Source: Anaerostipes faecalis (lineage in GTDB: Bacteria > Bacillota > Clostridia > Lachnospirales > Lachnospiraceae). Taken from it: 64,000 nucleotides of DNA. Numbering within the stretch: the first letter of the stretch is position 1; each line of letters opens with the position of its first letter. Below the pieces are notes generated by a model, which was not told the origin of the DNA, did not search any database, and was given only the letters and a program-made list of their open reading frames with translations. Location of the stretch: NCBI RefSeq assembly GCF_018982945.1, contig NZ_JABRXE010000008.1:1-64000 (forward strand), in the 5' to 3' direction. The translations under genes were made by a program, and so were the position numbers. Of this stretch, positions 63,421-64,000 are shown in pieces.

Positions 63421-64000
63421 TTATGCTAATGCAAAATAAGCAATCACAAGAATACCAAGAATAATTCTGTATACCCCGAAAGCTTTAAAATCATTATTTT
63501 TAATATAGCCAAGTAAGAATTTAATTGCAATAACAGACACAATGAACGATACTGCCATTCCTGTTATTAAAACAATCGCTTCCATACTTGTAAAATTCAA
63601 TCCGAATTTCAGTATTTTTATAAAACTTGCACCAAACATAACTGGTATTCCCAGGAAAAATGAAAATTCCGCTGCAACTGTTCTGGAGCATCCAATCAAT
63701 ATTCCTCCAAGAATAGTTGCACCTGATCTTGATGTTCCAGGAATCAGTGATAATACCTGAAAAACTCCGATGGCCAGAGCCATTGGATAACTAAGTCTGC
63801 CAAGATCATTCATCGGTCTGCGCCTGTTCTTTCGATTTCTGTTTTCAATCACAATAAACAAAATACCATAAATAATCAGCATCGCTGCAACAACCGGAGG
63901 GTTATAAAGATGTTCATCCAGCCAGTCATCCAAAGGAATACCTATTACTGCTGCAGGAAGGACAGCCAAAATAACCTTTGACCATAAAATCATGGTTTCT
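63421..64000 (-). CDS. uppP: undecaprenyl-diphosphatase UppP, partial (5' end outside window)
   Basis: Recycles undecaprenyl pyrophosphate to the monophosphate carrier for cell-wall synthesis; loss or excess affects bacitracin sensitivity. The frame is open to the right edge; roughly 80 N-terminal residues are missing, including the first catalytic glutamate motif. The visible ~193 residues hold [20 protein letters not shown] followed by SRSGATI (the active-site Ser/Arg motif), [35 protein letters not shown] and a terminal membrane segment. The gene is followed by the sigma-like gene after 13 nt. Confidence 0.93.
   Translation of the reverse strand, partial: ETMILWSKVILAVLPAAVIGIPLDDWLDEHLYNPPVVAAMLIIYGILFIVIENRNRKNRRRPMNDLGRLSYPMALAIGVFQVLSLIPGTSRSGATILGGILIGCSRTVAAEFSFFLGIPVMFGASFIKILKFGLNFTSMEAIVLITGMAVSFIVSVIAIKFLLGYIKNNDFKAFGVYRIILGILVIAYFALA

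Overview
The window reads as a stretch of low-GC Firmicutes chromosome, most likely a gut Lachnospiraceae member (Clostridia). Signs of this are the A/T-rich codon use, strong AGGAG-type ribosome sites, the hrcA-grpE-dnaK-dnaJ order behind a perfect CIRCE element, PolA without a proofreading site, T-box and preQ1 leaders, B-type RNase P RNA, meso-diaminopimelate dehydrogenase, and a dgt-like/dnaG/rpoD cluster. A species close to Anaerostipes or Anaerobutyricum is a guess only. Almost every gene lies on the minus strand, as expected if that is the leading strand. No rRNA, insertion sequence, prophage or CRISPR array was seen.

Layout. 1-5.2 kb: tRNA and ribosome modification (mtaB, thiI with its cysteine desulfurase, rsmE, prmA) plus an HPr-like gene. 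5.9-10.7 kb: heat-shock operon. 10.8-14.9 kb: an accessory island with a two-gene secreted/membrane pair, a 61-codon ORF, and a BlaI/BlaR1-type regulatory unit with a secreted relative of the sensor's own outer domain. 14.9-24.5 kb: ddh, a YczE-like membrane protein, tyrS, a PFL-family/ACT pair, walJ, coaE, polA and an Rrf2 regulator. 24.5-29.2 kb: DUF4362, NUDIX, ProX-like deacylase, tRNA-Leu(CAA), BFD-like ferredoxin, AI-2E transporter, a probable 6S RNA and DUF5662. 29.3-38.5 kb: glutamate synthase (gltB, gltD), a MATE exporter and an iron-type alcohol dehydrogenase. 38.6-41.3 kb: preQ0 genes queD-queE-folE-queC behind a preQ1-I riboswitch and terminator. 41.3-47.4 kb: fructose PTS, CcdA-like protein, a stand-alone RsmH paralogue, a class-M-like sirtuin and a decayed divergent gene pair. 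47.4-50.5 kb: an ABC transporter under a T-box with a Trp (UGG) specifier. 50.5-54.8 kb: SleB-like hydrolase and the amino-sugar genes nanE-rpiR-nagB-nagA. 55.0-55.4 kb: rnpB. 55.4-64 kb: nucleoside kinase, Nif3, trmK, rpoD, dnaG, dgt-like, a sigma-like protein and uppP (cut by the window edge).

Most of this is housekeeping. The material most likely to be undescribed is in four places. The first is the 10.8-14.9 kb island: a non-beta-lactam BlaR1, a secreted homologue of its sensor domain, two near-identical operators, a repressor that appears to start at ATA, and a neighbouring signal-peptide gene out of frame at an A6 tract. The second is a ~140-nt structured repeat that fills two convergent gene gaps, with a fragment in the queD leader. 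The third is a solitary SirTM-like sirtuin next to a deletion scar that fused two divergent genes. The fourth is a sigma-like protein with no recognisable -10 or -35 recognition regions.
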